From an uncultured Bacilli bacterium (lineage in GTDB: Bacteria > Bacillota_I > Bacilli_A > RF39 > UBA660), in the NCBI GenBank assembly GCA_934095965.1, contig CAKOKR010000008.1, forward strand, positions 1 to 36,755: a stretch of DNA of 36,755 bases, written 5' to 3'. The translations under genes and the position numbers were made by a program. This document shows, piece after piece, positions 7,431-16,243 of the stretch (positions are counted from its first letter, which is position 1; each line of letters starts with the position of its first letter). Under the pieces are notes generated by a model. It searched no databases. It saw nothing but the letters and a program-made list of their open reading frames with translations, and was not told the origin of the DNA.

Positions 7431-8671
7431 TATCTAAACCATTGAGTTCTTGAATAGAACCTTACCCCTTTTCCTGGAAATCCTGGTGGATTAATTAACT
7501 TCTTATAAAATGTTGCCCAATTTGTCCAATTACCTTCAGATACAGAATAATGTAAATGAGCTCCAAAAGTACAAGTATCATAACCACCATATTTAGCTGA
7601 TGTACTATAACCACCCGAATAACCTATAATAGTTTGATTAGTAACACTTTGATATAACTTAACATTATAAGAAAGTAAATGAGCATAAAGCATAACATAA
7701 ACTTTACCATCAACAACAGATTCAATATATACTTGATATCCTCCACATCGCCACATTTTAGAATTACTTGAATTAACTAAATAAACTACTTTACCATTTG
7801 TTGCAGAATAAACCGGAGTTTTTTCAGGAATACCTATATCAATACCACTATGAGAACCAGTTACTCCATTTAAAGTTCTTAATCCAAATAAACTACTAAT
7901 TATTCCACTATTAACAGGTTTTAACCAAGTACCATTATAAGCAAACTTAGCACATTCAGTAAATTTTTGATTTTCACCACAACCAAGTGACTTATAATGA
8001 TTTATATTTTTAGTAACAATATCAATTTCATCATTAATATCAACACCAATATCTACTAAATTAAGTAAACTAGTATCCAATTCTTCAATTTTCTTTTCAT
8101 AACTAGCAATATTACTATTTAATTGCTTTTCATAATTAACTAAATCAACATTTTTTTGTTCATTAGTTTTAATTAATTCTTCCATTTCTCCAAGTTTATT
8201 TTTATTAAATTCACTTAATTTTTTAACAGCATCAATACGCATTATTAAATCAGTCATACTAGATGATTCACTAACAAACTCCAAATAAGCATTACTACTT
8301 GTCATTTCTTGATAAAACTTCATTAAATCTTCAGTTTGTTGATTTAATTCATCAATCTTAACTTTAGTATTTTCAATTTCTTGTTTTAATGAAGTTATTT
8401 GATTTTCAGAATTAGTTATTTCATCTTTAGCATTTAAAATTTCTTGATTCTTTTTATTTTTTTCAGCTTGTGTCCAAGCCTTTTGATTAGCTAAATCTTG
8501 TTTTTTCTTTTGCAACTTAGCAAGTTCCTGACGTAGTTCAGCAAGTGTAGTTGGTTCATTACTACTTGATGCAGCATCTACATCATCGGGACTTATTAAA
8601 AAACATGAAGCAACAATTACTATAGCTAATATATATCTTATAAAGTATTCACATAATTTTTTTATACCCAT
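7430..8671 (-). CDS. Secreted M23 (LytM) peptidase with coiled coil, EnvC/PcsB-like
   Basis: Predicted cell-wall hydrolase acting outside the membrane. Residues about 13-33 form a signal peptide or N-terminal anchor. Residues about 40-225 are Lys/Glu/Gln-rich coiled coil. The C-terminal M23 domain runs from about 250. The zinc/catalytic residues H274-x3-D278 (HSGID) and H372-x-H374 (HLH) are all present, so unlike E. coli EnvC this domain looks catalytically competent. It is encoded directly after ftsE-ftsX, the arrangement expected for a peptidoglycan hydrolase or activator controlled by FtsEX at the division site. Four cysteines (C231, C240, C309, C367) are unusual for a secreted hydrolase and might form disulfides. 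Confidence 0.9.
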   Translation of the reverse strand: MGIKKLCEYFIRYILAIVIVASCFLISPDDVDAASSSNEPTTLAELRQELAKLQKKKQDLANQKAWTQAEKNKKNQEILNAKDEITNSENQITSLKQEIENTKVKIDELNQQTEDLMKFYQEMTSSNAYLEFVSESSSMTDLIMRIDAVKKLSEFNKNKLGEMEELIKTNEQKNVDLVNYEKQLNSNIASYEKKIEELDTSLLNLVDIGVDINDEIDIVTKNINHYKSLGCGENQKFTECAKFAYNGTWLKPVNSGIISSLFGLRTLNGVTGSHSGIDIGIPEKTPVYSATNGKVVYLVNSSNSKMWRCGGYQVYIESVVDGKVYVMLYAHLLSYNVKLYQSVTNQTIIGYSGGYSTSAKYGGYDTCTFGAHLHYSVSEGNWTNWATFYKKLINPPGFPGKGVRFYSRTQWFR

Positions 8672-8673
8672 AA

Positions 8674-9567
8674 TTACACCTTCAAATACTTTCTAACAGC
8701 TTTAATACTTCCATACATACCAACTAAAGCACCAATACCAAGTAAAATTATTGAGATTTTAAATACAAAAGGATATGGTTTAATAAGCATAATCATATTT
8801 GAAAATAACTTACCATGCATTCTAGAATATAAAATTACATAACCATATATTGTAATACAAATAGGTATTATTGAACCAACTACCCCAATTATAAAACCTT
8901 CAAATAAGAAAGGTAATTTAATTGTTATATTACTTGCACCAACAAGTCTCATTATTTCAATTTCACTTCTTCTACTAAATATAGTAAGTTTAATAGTATT
9001 ACTAATTAAAAAACCTGTTACTAAAACTAAAGCTATAACAACAACAAGTACAACTTTTTGAATAACATCAAATACAGATATAACATTTTCTACCATGCCC
9101 TCTCCATATTTAACAGTATCTACTCCTTCAATACCTTTAATAAATTCACTAGTTTCACCTAATTTCTTAACATCTTTAACTTTAACAACAAATGAATCAT
9201 TCAAAGGATTTTCATCTAAATAATCTAAAACAGTTTTAAATGAATCATCATATTCACTCATTTCTAACTTCCATTCATCTTTACTTTTAAAAGTTGTTTC
9301 TAAAATATTTTTATAACTATTTACTTCAGTTTTAATATTTTCTATTTGTTCACCAGTTACATCACTTTTTAAATAAACCACTACTGTTAATTCATCTTCT
9401 ATTAACTTAGTTGCATTATTAACATTAGCTGCAGCAACCATAGCAACTGCCACCAAAATAAGTGTTATTGTTGTACACATAATTGATGCAAAACTTAAAG
9501 AAAAATTTCTAACGACGCTTTTGAAAGCATCTCTTATACTTCTAAAAAATATTCTACATGCCCTCAT
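8674..9567 (-). CDS. ftsX: Cell division protein FtsX
   Basis: Membrane partner of FtsE; the complex gates peptidoglycan hydrolases. One N-terminal transmembrane helix (SLSFASIMCTTITLILVAVA region) is followed by an extracellular loop domain of about 120 residues and three C-terminal helices, with the conserved RRSEIEIMRLVGAS motif before the last pair. I start at ATG 9567 (MRACRIFFRSIRDAF), because it has AAAGGAAG about 11 bases upstream and matches where FtsX proteins normally begin; an upstream start at 9600 would add 11 residues. It overlaps ftsE by 14 bases. Confidence 0.93.
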   Translation of the reverse strand: MRACRIFFRSIRDAFKSVVRNFSLSFASIMCTTITLILVAVAMVAAANVNNATKLIEDELTVVVYLKSDVTGEQIENIKTEVNSYKNILETTFKSKDEWKLEMSEYDDSFKTVLDYLDENPLNDSFVVKVKDVKKLGETSEFIKGIEGVDTVKYGEGMVENVISVFDVIQKVVLVVVIALVLVTGFLISNTIKLTIFSRRSEIEIMRLVGASNITIKLPFLFEGFIIGVVGSIIPICITIYGYVILYSRMHGKLFSNMIMLIKPYPFVFKISIILLGIGALVGMYGSIKAVRKYLKV

Positions 9568-10255
9568 TTGTCTTATAACTTCCTTTCTCATAATCACCAA
9601 TTAATACCCCATGATTAATAACTAAAACTCTTTTTTTCATATTATTAACTATATCTTTATCATGAGTAGCCATAATTATTGTTGTACCTAATTCTTTATT
9701 AATTTTATCTAAGACTTTCATAATTTCTTCACTAGTTTCAGGATCCAAATTACCAGTTGGTTCATCACAAATCAATAACTTTGGTTCATTTACTATTGCT
9801 CTAGCAATACAAACTCTTTGTTGTTCTCCACCTGATAATTCTCCTGGAAATGATCTTACCTTTTCTTTTAAACCAACTCTTTCTAAAGCATTTAACACTT
9901 TAGGTCTAATTTCATTACCCTTCATACCAATGCATTCCAAAGCAAAGGCAACATTTTCATATACCGTAAGTCTAGGTAACAATTTAAAATCTTGAAATAC
10001 TATTCCAACTTTTCTTCTTAATTTATAAACTTTACCATTTCTTAATTTACCAACATTTAAACCACCCACATAAACAGTACCACTCGTAGGTTTTTCTTCT
10101 CTATAAAGCATCTTTATAAAAGTAGACTTACCACTAGCAGTTAAACCAATAACAAAAACGAATTCTCCCCTAGCAACTCCAACAGTTAAATCAGCTATGG
10201 CAGTAATTCCATTCTTATAGGTTTTATTAACATTTTTTAATTCAATAAACTTCAT
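9554..10255 (-). CDS. ftsE: Cell division ATP-binding protein FtsE
   Basis: ABC ATPase of the FtsEX complex. All motifs are present: Walker A GLTASGKST (residues 37-45), Q-loop FQDFKLLP, signature LSGGEQQRV, Walker B LLICDEPTGNLD and H-loop ATHD. The FQDFKLLPRLTVYENVAFAL stretch is diagnostic for FtsE over other ABC ATPases. Start chosen at ATG 10255, where GGAGG lies 11 bases upstream; the open frame runs 21 codons further but without homology. First gene of the ftsE-ftsX-M23-MBL unit. Confidence 0.95.
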   Translation of the reverse strand: MKFIELKNVNKTYKNGITAIADLTVGVARGEFVFVIGLTASGKSTFIKMLYREEKPTSGTVYVGGLNVGKLRNGKVYKLRRKVGIVFQDFKLLPRLTVYENVAFALECIGMKGNEIRPKVLNALERVGLKEKVRSFPGELSGGEQQRVCIARAIVNEPKLLICDEPTGNLDPETSEEIMKVLDKINKELGTTIIMATHDKDIVNNMKKRVLVINHGVLIGDYEKGSYKTNEGM

Positions 10256-10276
10256 AGAATATAATCCTCCAACATA

Positions 10277-10282
10277 ATTATA
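10277..10282 (-). promoter_or_regulatory. Extended -10 promoter element for ftsE
   Basis: Minus-strand TATAAT preceded by TTTGG, with only a weak -35 (TTTATT at 17 bases). It lies 22 bases before the ftsE ATG and within the gap shared with divergent murJ. Confidence 0.5.
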
Positions 10283-10357
10283 CCAAAGAATTTCCAAATA
10301 ATAAACCACTTTCAACATACCTTTTCTATTACTTTACATTAAATTTAACCACATTCC

Positions 10358-10386
10358 TTGCAAGTAGAGGATAATTTTAATATAAT
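10358..10386 (+). promoter_or_regulatory. SigmaA-type promoter of the murJ-like gene
   Basis: -35 TTGCAA (10358-10363), 17-base spacer, -10 TATAAT (10381-10386). Start of transcription would be near 10393, just upstream of the GGAG ribosome site. Confidence 0.75.
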
Positions 10387-10400
10387 AATTAAAGACGGAG

Positions 10401-12026
10401 ATGATTTTTTTGAAAAAAAACGAATTTATCGAAGGAGCATTAATTGCTACCATCGCCATAATTGTAACAAAAATACTCGGAGTACTTTATGTAATTCCAT
10501 TTTACAATATAATCGGAGAAAACGGAGGTTCCTTATATGGTTATGCCTATAACATATATAATTTCTTTTTAATTATATCATCCGCAGGTATACCTCTTGC
10601 TATTAGTAAAATTACTAGTGAATATAATACCCTTGGTAAAATGAAAGAAAAAACATACATGTTCAACTATTCAAAAAAGTTAATAAGAATATTTTCAATC
10701 ATATCATTTTGTATTTGTTTTTTCGGAGCCAACTTAATAGCTAATGCAATTGTGGGAGACTTAACCGGAGGAAACACTGTATCAGATGTTGCATTTGTAA
10801 TTCGTTGTGTATCATTTGCAATATTAGTTGTTCCAATACTTTCAATTTCCAGAGGTTATCTTCAAGGACATCACTACATAACAGTCCCATCATTTGGTCA
10901 AGTAATTGAACAATTTGTAAGAGTCTTAGTTATAATAATTGGTTCTTATGTTGCCTTAAAAGTATTTCACTTATCAACTGCTCAAGCTGTGGGTATTGCA
11001 GTATTTGGTGCCTGTGCTGGTGCATTAGTGTCTTATGCATATTTACTAATCAAAACAAATCAAGCAAAAGATGAATTATTTACAACTTATGAAGAAGTAT
11101 CAAAAGAAGAAAAGAAAGCTATATTTAAAAAACTAATTGGTTATTGTATCCCTTTCATAGTAATTAATGTTGCAAACAGCATCTATAATACAGTTGATAT
11201 GATTCTGGTAATAAAAGGATTAAATTGGATTGGTTACCCAGCTCAAGATATTGAAACAATTTCATCAGTATTTACCACCTGGGGAAGCAAACTAGTAAGT
11301 GTTGTAACAGCCATAGCCACTGGTTTAGTCATAAGCTTAATTCCCACAATCGTAGAATCATACACCAAAAAGGATATGAAAGAAGTAAACATCCAATTTA
11401 ATAAAACCTTACAAGTTCTTCTTTATGTAATATTACCACTTTCAATATTCTTAAGTATTTTTTCAAAACAAGTATGGACAATATTTTATGGAGAAAGTTT
11501 CTATGGACCATTAATATTTAAATATACTATATTACTTGCTATACTTGATTCAGCTTATATAATGATATGTAGTGCACTTCAAGGATTATCAAAAACTAAA
11601 TTAATTTATATTTCATGTGCAACAGGTTTAATAACAAAAACTATATTAGATATACCACTTATATTCTTATTTAATAAAATAGGTATTTATCCATTCTATG
11701 GTGCAATACTTGCTACAACTATTGGTTATTTACTATCACTTGCTATTCCACTTTACACATTAAAACACAAATATAACTTTAACTATACAGATACTATAAA
11801 ATCTATTCCAAAACTAATAGTAACAATAGTTATCTTAGTAATAATTTGTATTGGATTAAGAAATATTGTATTTACCCACGTCACTGGTAAACTACCAGAG
11901 CTTATTGCACTTGCAATCATAGGTATATTATCTTTAATAATTTATTATCTATTAAACAAAGATTTGTTAAATCAATTAATCGGTGATAAATTTATCAACA
12001 AATTTAAAAGAAAGAAAAATTCATAA
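10401..12026 (+). CDS. murJ: Lipid II flippase, MurJ/YtgP-type (MOP superfamily)
   Basis: Polytopic membrane protein (541 aa, about 14 hydrophobic segments) of the polysaccharide-transporter branch of the MOP superfamily. The block ISRGYLQGHHYITVPSFGQV and the following VIEQFVRVLVII are typical of B. subtilis YtgP, a lipid II flippase, and of its paralogue SpoVB. The N-terminus KKNEFIEGALIATIAIIVTKILG is also family-like. Translation may begin at the TTG at 10410, which is 9 bases from GGAG, rather than the ATG at 10401 that overlaps the ribosome site. The YtgP versus SpoVB choice is not decisive from sequence alone; adjacency to ftsEX fits a cell-wall role. Confidence 0.85.
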   Translation: MIFLKKNEFIEGALIATIAIIVTKILGVLYVIPFYNIIGENGGSLYGYAYNIYNFFLIISSAGIPLAISKITSEYNTLGKMKEKTYMFNYSKKLIRIFSIISFCICFFGANLIANAIVGDLTGGNTVSDVAFVIRCVSFAILVVPILSISRGYLQGHHYITVPSFGQVIEQFVRVLVIIIGSYVALKVFHLSTAQAVGIAVFGACAGALVSYAYLLIKTNQAKDELFTTYEEVSKEEKKAIFKKLIGYCIPFIVINVANSIYNTVDMILVIKGLNWIGYPAQDIETISSVFTTWGSKLVSVVTAIATGLVISLIPTIVESYTKKDMKEVNIQFNKTLQVLLYVILPLSIFLSIFSKQVWTIFYGESFYGPLIFKYTILLAILDSAYIMICSALQGLSKTKLIYISCATGLITKTILDIPLIFLFNKIGIYPFYGAILATTIGYLLSLAIPLYTLKHKYNFNYTDTIKSIPKLIVTIVILVIICIGLRNIVFTHVTGKLPELIALAIIGILSLIIYYLLNKDLLNQLIGDKFINKFKRKKNS

Positions 12027-12028
12027 AT

Positions 12029-12057
12029 TTGACAAATTGTAATATTTATGTTACTAT
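12029..12057 (+). promoter_or_regulatory. Consensus promoter immediately after murJ
   Basis: -35 TTGACA (12029-12034, perfect), 17-base spacer, -10 TACTAT (12052-12057). It begins 2 bases after the murJ stop codon and drives no open reading frame on this strand, only the short RNA described next. Confidence 0.8.
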
Positions 12058-12063
12058 GTATAT

Positions 12064-12184
12064 AGCAAAGGAAAATTGCATAAATTAAAAATGGAACATC
12101 CAGCTTTAGCGAGATTGGATGCTACCAATAATATGGTTTTTGCATCTAAATCAACCTCGTTGATTTAGATGCTATTTTTATTTT
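12064..12184 (+). ncRNA. Candidate small RNA (about 120 nt), own promoter and terminator
   Basis: Transcription from the preceding promoter should start near 12064 and end at the strong terminator at 12142-12184. Inside, CATCCA and TGGATG (from about 12095 to 12122) can pair around the GCTTTAGC segment, and ACCA/TGGT (12123-12137) can form a second small hairpin, giving three stem-loops in a row. No start codon with a useful ribosome site and open frame is seen. It matches no riboswitch or housekeeping RNA I know; SRP RNA is elsewhere in this window and the size excludes RNase P and tmRNA. Boundaries are approximate. Confidence 0.6.
12142..12184 (+). terminator. Strong intrinsic terminator of the small RNA
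   Basis: Perfect 13-bp stem (GCATCTAAATCAA / TTGATTTAGATGC), 5-base loop CCTCG, then TATTTTTATTTT. It would also stop read-through from murJ. Confidence 0.9.
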
Positions 12185-12293
12185 ACAACTAATACCAAAA
12201 TGTTAATGGTTTGAATGAAAATTATGAATAATAAAAACTTTATTATTTTATAATTAATTTTCATCTTATTACACATTTTTCCAAAAATTGGCA

Positions 12294-12318
12294 TTAAAAA
12301 ACAACTAATTTCTTAGTT
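12294..12318 (-). terminator. Terminator of the 12317-12853 gene
   Basis: On the minus strand AACTAA-GAAA-TTAGTT followed by G and a run of T. The 5' arm overlaps the end of the coding sequence. The remaining 12185-12293 bases show nothing else I can identify. Confidence 0.65.
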
Positions 12319-12853
12319 ATTTCTTATGTTCATGATGATAATGTCCTTTAACACCATACTTCTTAGTTATTGGATCTTTAAATATAAAGTTTTCAAATGG
12401 CATTAATGTTAAAACCATATAAAATCCAAATATAACAAATAATAATATGACAGCAAAATAAGTAATAAAGAAACTTATGGAATTCAAACCTATTATATAT
12501 TTAAATAACAAATTACTAACAATTATAGCTATATAAAAAATTATTATATCAATTGGTAACATAGCCTTCTTAGTAAATATTTGATAAGCATAAAACAATA
12601 CTGGTATAATAATTATTATTGCAAGCAAACTAGCAGTCTTAGCTACAAAATAATTTGGTTCTAGTCCATATCTTGCCACATCATATAACATCCATATAAA
12701 ACTTGGAGTCAAAGCAATCTTAATATGCTCCCAAGTACTTTCATTAACCGCAGCAAATATTGAAATAAACCTTTTATGTCCACTCCATTCATACATAAAA
12801 TGAAGTAAAGTTCCAAATATAGAAACAAACAATATTCCAATTATAGTATCCAT
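12317..12853 (-). CDS. DUF6512-like integral membrane protein
   Basis: 178-aa protein with five hydrophobic segments (about residues 3-20, 47-60, 72-90, 102-120 and 128-150) and a His-rich cytosolic tail (GHYHHEHKK). The N-terminal motif SGHKRFISIFAAVNESTWEHIKI is shared by a family of Bacillota membrane proteins of unknown function that I recall as DUF6512. Ribosome site AAAGGAGG lies 9 bases before the ATG. It is flanked by terminators on both sides, so it is monocistronic. No function is known. Confidence 0.75.
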   Translation of the reverse strand: MDTIIGILFVSIFGTLLHFMYEWSGHKRFISIFAAVNESTWEHIKIALTPSFIWMLYDVARYGLEPNYFVAKTASLLAIIIIIPVLFYAYQIFTKKAMLPIDIIIFYIAIIVSNLLFKYIIGLNSISFFITYFAVILLFVIFGFYMVLTLMPFENFIFKDPITKKYGVKGHYHHEHKK

Positions 12854-12898
12854 TTAATCAATCCTCCTTTAATTTATAATTTAATATACCATTTTTAA

Positions 12899-12920
12899 AA
12901 ACTCTCATTTCTGAGAGTTT
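12899..12920 (-). terminator. Terminator of gap
   Basis: Perfect 9-bp stem AAACTCTCA / TGAGAGTTT with a 4-base loop, four bases after the gap stop codon, followed on the minus strand by a short T-run continuing the stem. Confidence 0.8.
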
Positions 12921-12924
12921 ATTT

Positions 12925-13929
12925 TTATTGAAACATTTTCTTAGCTGTTCTAAGCATTTGAGCTGTATAACCATATTCATTGTCATACCAAGCTATAATT
13001 TTAACAAGTTGAGACCCATCTGCTTCCACAATACTTGTTGATAATCCATCAACAATAGCACCAAACTTTTTACCAACACAATCACTTGATACAATCGGAT
13101 CTATTGTAAATTTAATTGTTTCATTTTGATTATCCATAAATAATTTATTTATTTCTTCAACACTTGTATTTCTATTAAGTTCTAGTGTTAAATCAACAAC
13201 TGAGCCATCAGCAGTTGGAACTCTTAATGCATTACCATCAAGTTTACCCAAAAGTTCAGGAATAACTAAACCAATTGCTTTAGCAGCCCCAGTACTAGAT
13301 GGCACAATATTTTGAGCACAAGCTCTACCACGTCTAGATTTAATGCCTTTTTTATGAGCTATATCTAGTGTTGCTTGATCATTCGTATAAGCATGAACTG
13401 TTGTCATAAATCCTTTTTTAACTCCAATATTCTTATGTATTATATTAAGAACTGGTGCTAAACAATTTGTTGTACAACTAGCAGCACTAACAATAACATC
13501 ATCACTAGTTAAAATATTATCATTAACATTATAAACAACAGTCTTCATTTCACCTTTACCTGGTGCACTAATTAGTACCTTTTTAGCACCTGCAGTAATA
13601 TGCTTCATTGCATCATCACGAGCAGTAAACTTACCAGTACATTCAAGTACTAAATCAACTCCAAGTTCACCCCAAGGTAAATTAACTGGATCAGTTTCAC
13701 TAAATACTTTAATTCTTTTAACACCAGCAACTACTATTTCGTTACCTTCTGCTTTAATCTCATCTTCGTGAAATGAACCATGTACAGTATCATACTTAAC
13801 TAAATAAGCTAAATCTTCTGCACTTGTTAAATCATTAATAGCTACAATATCAAAATCTGTTTGTGTAACTATTTGCCTAAATGCAAGTCTACCTATTCTA
13901 CCAAAACCATTAATCACTACTTTAATCAT
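12925..13929 (-). CDS. gap: Glyceraldehyde-3-phosphate dehydrogenase
   Basis: Glycolytic enzyme oxidising glyceraldehyde-3-phosphate with NAD and phosphate. The N-terminal NAD-binding motif INGFGRIGR, the active-site motif SAASCTTNCLAP with Cys152, and the partner His179 (MTTVHAYTNDQ) are all present; Asp33 after the second strand fits NAD preference. Length 334 aa is normal. It overlaps the upstream uridine-kinase gene by 8 bases instead of sitting with pgk and tpiA, so it is expressed from that gene's promoter here. Confidence 0.97.
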   Translation of the reverse strand: MIKVVINGFGRIGRLAFRQIVTQTDFDIVAINDLTSAEDLAYLVKYDTVHGSFHEDEIKAEGNEIVVAGVKRIKVFSETDPVNLPWGELGVDLVLECTGKFTARDDAMKHITAGAKKVLISAPGKGEMKTVVYNVNDNILTSDDVIVSAASCTTNCLAPVLNIIHKNIGVKKGFMTTVHAYTNDQATLDIAHKKGIKSRRGRACAQNIVPSSTGAAKAIGLVIPELLGKLDGNALRVPTADGSVVDLTLELNRNTSVEEINKLFMDNQNETIKFTIDPIVSSDCVGKKFGAIVDGLSTSIVEADGSQLVKIIAWYDNEYGYTAQMLRTAKKMFQ

Positions 13930-15568
13930 TATATTTTCCTCCTATAAATTCGCGTAATATTGATTCATCATTAACATATTCTCCCGGTATCGGAAAAAAC
14001 TGTTTTAGAAAATCCACTAATCTTCTTGCTTCTTCGTAATAAATGCTATCAACACTTACTGACAAAAGAAGTGGTTCAACATAAACCTTTAAAACTCCAA
14101 CTTCATAAGCTAAAGCCGTATTGATAATTACATCAGCTTGATGAATATATGGAAAAATATACTTTTCTTCCCCATTTCTAACACTCTGCCAATTATCAAT
14201 TGTATCTACCACATTATATCCTCTTGTTCTATTATCTCTAACAATTCTTCTAAGTAATCTTAAATCCAATGTTGAAATATAGTTACATCTATCAATAGAA
14301 AGAGGTATAAATGGGCTTAAATAAATTTTATATTTGTACTTTTCATCTACATCTTTTGTTAACTCTTCATTTAAAGCATGTAACCCTTCTATTAAGAATA
14401 TTGATTTATCACTCATCTTAACCTTATTTTTATAATATTCTCTTTTACCAGTTAAGAAATTATATTTAGGAAACAATACTTCTTTACCAGCTAATAAATC
14501 ATTTAAATTTTGATTAAATAAATCTACATCTAAAGCATTTAAACATTCAAAATCATAATTACCAAACTCATCCTTAGGATTCTTATCTCGATCAACAAAA
14601 TAATCATCTAAACTAATAGGTATCGGATCATATCCAATTGCTTCAAAATAAGAAGATAACCTATGAGTTGTTGTTGTTTTTCCACTTGATGAAGGTCCAG
14701 CAATAAGAATAAATTTAATATCATGATTTAATGAAATATTTTTTGCAACTTCACTAATTTTTAAACTAAACATTAACTCAGTTGAATTAATAAAATTCTT
14801 AATCTTTCCATTACCAATTGTTTTATTTAAACTAGTTACATAACTCATACCTAAATTATCTAACCATTTTTTACCTTCCATAAAACTATCAATAATCTTA
14901 TCATAATGAACATACTCAGGTACTAAACCATTACTTCTTGTAGTTGGAAACAAAAATATAACCTTATTATTACCCAAATACACAAGTTCAAACTTATTTA
15001 AACAACCAGTATTATATGGCATAATTGAATAAAAATAATTAATATTACCTCGAAGCTTATAAAAATTAACAACTTTATCATTAATATTTTGAACATTTTC
15101 TAACTTTTCATACTCATTTTTATCTTTTAAAAACTTAATAGCATCTTTAAAAGCAACATTTAATTTAGTTATTTTATCATTATTATTAATAATATCGCAC
15201 ATCTTACCCTTTATTTTAGATATATCTTCTTGAGTAAGAATCTTATCTCCAGTTATAACACCAAGCATACCTCGTGGTACACTATGTTCATATCTAATAT
15301 CAAATGTTGGAAAAACTTCAGTAAGTGCAACCAAAAACAAAAATTTCAATCCAGCTTTATACATTTTATTACCAATTAAATCATCAGTATTAATAAAATT
15401 AATTTTAGCATCTTCCAAAACTTTAGTATCCAAAGAAAAAACTTCGTTGTTAATTTTAAAACCAACAATATTTTCCATATCACTATCTTTGCTTACTTCA
15501 TAAAACAAAGTACCCTTTTTATACTCATGGACACTTCCATCATTAAATGTTATTTTAACTAAATCCAT
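13922..15568 (-). CDS. Nucleoside (uridine) kinase with N-terminal TGS domain
   Basis: Modular 548-aa protein. Residues 1-60 resemble a TGS domain, about 60-230 the second additional domain of threonyl/alanyl-tRNA synthetases, and about 280-500 a phosphoribulokinase/uridine-kinase domain with Walker A GPSSSGKTTTT near residue 290, PISLDDYFVDRD, and IEGLHALNEEL. This architecture is common in anaerobic Bacillota and Mollicutes and is usually annotated uridine kinase or nucleoside kinase; the job of the synthetase-like half is unknown. First gene of a two-gene unit with gap, with a sigmaA promoter. Confidence 0.9.
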   Translation of the reverse strand: MDLVKITFNDGSVHEYKKGTLFYEVSKDSDMENIVGFKINNEVFSLDTKVLEDAKINFINTDDLIGNKMYKAGLKFLFLVALTEVFPTFDIRYEHSVPRGMLGVITGDKILTQEDISKIKGKMCDIINNNDKITKLNVAFKDAIKFLKDKNEYEKLENVQNINDKVVNFYKLRGNINYFYSIMPYNTGCLNKFELVYLGNNKVIFLFPTTRSNGLVPEYVHYDKIIDSFMEGKKWLDNLGMSYVTSLNKTIGNGKIKNFINSTELMFSLKISEVAKNISLNHDIKFILIAGPSSSGKTTTTHRLSSYFEAIGYDPIPISLDDYFVDRDKNPKDEFGNYDFECLNALDVDLFNQNLNDLLAGKEVLFPKYNFLTGKREYYKNKVKMSDKSIFLIEGLHALNEELTKDVDEKYKYKIYLSPFIPLSIDRCNYISTLDLRLLRRIVRDNRTRGYNVVDTIDNWQSVRNGEEKYIFPYIHQADVIINTALAYEVGVLKVYVEPLLLSVSVDSIYYEEARRLVDFLKQFFPIPGEYVNDESILREFIGGKYND

Positions 15569-15591
15569 CTAATCATCCCTTTATGTTATTA

Positions 15592-15620
15592 ATTATATCA
15601 ATTTTTTTTAAAATTGTGAA
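15592..15620 (-). promoter_or_regulatory. SigmaA-type promoter of the uridine kinase-gap unit
   Basis: Minus strand: -35 TTCACA (15620-15615), 17-base spacer, -10 TATAAT (15597-15592). The -35 box is the same DNA as the clpP -35 box read on the other strand. Confidence 0.75.
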
Positions 15621-15643
15621 TAAAAAACAATAAATTTTACTAT
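15614..15643 (+). promoter_or_regulatory. Promoter of clpP
   Basis: -35 TTGTGA (15614-15619), 18-base spacer, -10 TACTAT (15638-15643). It shares its -35 box with the divergent kinase promoter. No CtsR-type heptad repeat is visible near it. Confidence 0.6.
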
Positions 15644-15664
15644 TATTTACTTAGGTGATATATT

Positions 15665-16243
15665 TTGAACGTAATTCCAACAGTAATTGAAAAAAGTAGT
15701 AACAAAGAATATGCATATGATTTATACTCTAGACTTTTAGAAGATAGGATTATTTTTCTATGCGGAGAAATAAATGATTATACTGCTAACATAGTAATTA
15801 GTGAACTTTTATTTCTTGATAACAAAAGTCATGAAAAAATCTACATTTACATCAATAGTCCCGGTGGTGTTATAACATCTGGTATGGCAATATATGATAC
15901 AATGCAATATATAGAAAGTAAGGTTGTAACTATTGGTCTAGGAATGTGTGCTAGCATGGGAGCATTTTTATTATCCAGCGGAGATGAACGCCTTGCACTA
16001 GAAAATACAGAAATAATGATTCATCAACCCCTCGGAGGTGCTCAAGGTCAAGCAACAGACATCAAAATTGCTGCAGAACACATAATTAAATTAAAAGAAA
16101 AACTAAACAAAATTCTATCTAAAAATACAAAACAACCATTAGATAAGATTTATAATGACACAGAAAGAGATAACTTTTTATCTGCTCAAGAAGCCATGGA
16201 ATATGGTTTAATAGATAAAGTTATAAAAAAAGCCACTATATAG
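15665..16243 (+). CDS. clpP: ATP-dependent Clp protease proteolytic subunit
   Basis: Serine protease that forms the 14-mer degradation chamber used with ClpX/ClpC. The catalytic triad is visible: Ser97 (GMCASMGAF), His120 (IMIHQPLGG) and Asp169 (DTERDNF). Length 192 aa is normal; the loop before the His is two residues shorter than in B. subtilis ClpP. It starts with TTG at 15665, eight bases after AGGTGA. It stands alone on the plus strand between minus-strand units. Confidence 0.96.
   Translation: MNVIPTVIEKSSNKEYAYDLYSRLLEDRIIFLCGEINDYTANIVISELLFLDNKSHEKIYIYINSPGGVITSGMAIYDTMQYIESKVVTIGLGMCASMGAFLLSSGDERLALENTEIMIHQPLGGAQGQATDIKIAAEHIIKLKEKLNKILSKNTKQPLDKIYNDTERDNFLSAQEAMEYGLIDKVIKKATI

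Noticed and set aside
7458..7476. Noc-like palindrome (TTTTCCTGGAAAT) at the end of the M23 gene
   Set aside because: Several mismatches to the consensus and explained by coding sequence.
10358..10552. A 64-codon frame at the start of murJ
   Set aside because: It overlaps the murJ promoter and coding sequence in another frame and has no homology.
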